From a virus: DNA of 41,124 nt. A program made the translations under genes and the position numbers. Shown here in pieces: positions 40,882 through 41,124 of the stretch (position 1 is its first letter; every line of letters starts with the position of its first letter). The stretch covers positions 1-41,124 of IMG/VR virus record IMGVR_UViG_3300032893_000131; one strand, 5' to 3'. The notes beneath the pieces were generated by a model. The model searched no databases. It saw only the letters and a program-made list of their open reading frames with translations, and had not been told where the DNA came from.

Positions 40882-41124
40882 ATGAGAATTCAGATTAAGC
40901 ACTTTATTTCAGGGGCAGTTCTTTTTGAATGTGACAAAGATTCAATAAAATTAGCCGTTGAATTTGCTGTAAGTCAAAAGGCTGACCTGAGAGGGGCTTA
41001 CCTGAGAGGGGCTTACCTGAGAGGGGCTTACCTGAGAGGGGCTGACCTGAGAGGGGCTGACCTGAGAGGGGCTGACCTGAGAGGGGCTTACCTGAGATGG
41101 GCTGACCTGAGCGGGGCTTACCTG
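40882..41124 (+). CDS. Pentapeptide-repeat protein, partial (N-terminal 81 aa)
   Basis: ATG after AAAGGAGA. The first 33 residues form an N-terminal cap ([20 protein letters not shown]..) known from phage pentapeptide proteins; then A-(D/Y)-L-R-G repeats begin, which would fold into a right-handed quadrilateral beta-helix. The gene runs off the window. Some such proteins mimic DNA and bind gyrase; no sign here which target applies. Confidence 0.85.
   Translation, partial: MRIQIKHFISGAVLFECDKDSIKLAVEFAVSQKADLRGAYLRGAYLRGAYLRGADLRGADLRGADLRGAYLRWADLSGAYL
40981..41124 (+). repeat. 15-bp tandem repeat (GCTKACCTGAGAGGG)
   Basis: Nine full units and a partial one, nearly identical at the DNA level; variation is mostly GAC/TAC in the second codon, plus one W and one S substitution. 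Such uniformity points to recent expansion by slippage and is also a place where assemblies break. Confidence 0.9.

Noticed and set aside
1-41124. Global TAG reassignment (code 15 phage)
   Set aside because: Portal, TerL, the hub and other long genes are free of in-frame TAG, and the scaffold and fusion genes end in TAG right at the next start. Only two local cases remain, kept as separate findings.

Overview
This window is most of an AT-rich genome of an uncultured tailed phage. The order of the structural genes (terminase, portal, scaffold, an SU10-like/DUF5309-type major capsid protein, a head-tail adaptor, a P22 gp10-like hub, Gln-rich ejection-type proteins, then fibres) and the absence of any tail tube, sheath or tape-measure gene point to a short-tailed (podovirus-like) virion. 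Strong GGAG-type ribosome binding sites, sigma70-like promoters and Sec signal peptides indicate a bacterial host, probably with an outer membrane. I cannot name the host.

Layout. Positions 95-1015 (+): one hypothetical protein and two small membrane proteins, probably the tail end of a plus-strand operon if the genome is circular. Positions 1020-30710 (-): one long late operon read right to left, in the order HNH endonuclease, a terminase-small-like protein, several tiny ORFs, terminase large subunit, portal, a run of small proteins, scaffold, major capsid protein (followed by a strong terminator), a 955-residue glycosyltransferase/methyltransferase fusion, a second glycosyltransferase broken by an in-frame TAG, adaptor, hub, fibre-like protein, GNAT acetyltransferase, three probable ejection proteins, and fibre/adhesin genes that mostly carry signal peptides. 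It ends in small membrane proteins that may serve in lysis. Positions 30801-31652 (+): a C-rich membrane protein resembling TMTC/PMT-type glycosyltransferases. Positions 31653-32306: no gene, but 9-bp TGTCC iterons in both orientations, an AT-rich tract and a consensus promoter. This looks like a replication origin and/or the early operator.

Positions 32307-41124 (+): the early operon. It holds small unknown proteins, a secreted Cys-rich protein, a frameshifted ribbon-helix-helix regulator, a membrane-anchored lysozyme-like protein, an SF3 (D5-type) helicase, a Sak4-like ATPase with a possible ssDNA-binding partner, a VRR-NUC nuclease, an ssDNA-annealing-type recombinase, micro-genes, and a pentapeptide-repeat protein cut off by the window edge. 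The replication and recombination set (helicase, Sak4-like, VRR-NUC, annealing protein) is coherent. No polymerase, primase, integrase, tRNA or CRISPR array is visible.

The most unusual element is at 34357-34640. Its own promoter is followed by about 280 nt of gene-free sequence that folds into an 18-bp bulged stem and then a large pseudoknot (11 bp + 5 bp interleaved with 15 bp). The last strand of the pseudoknot could alternatively pair just after the start codon of the next gene. I recognise no known RNA family in it. It is my best candidate for an undescribed system, followed by the cluster of secreted, Cys-rich fibre proteins and the three phage-borne glycosyltransferases.
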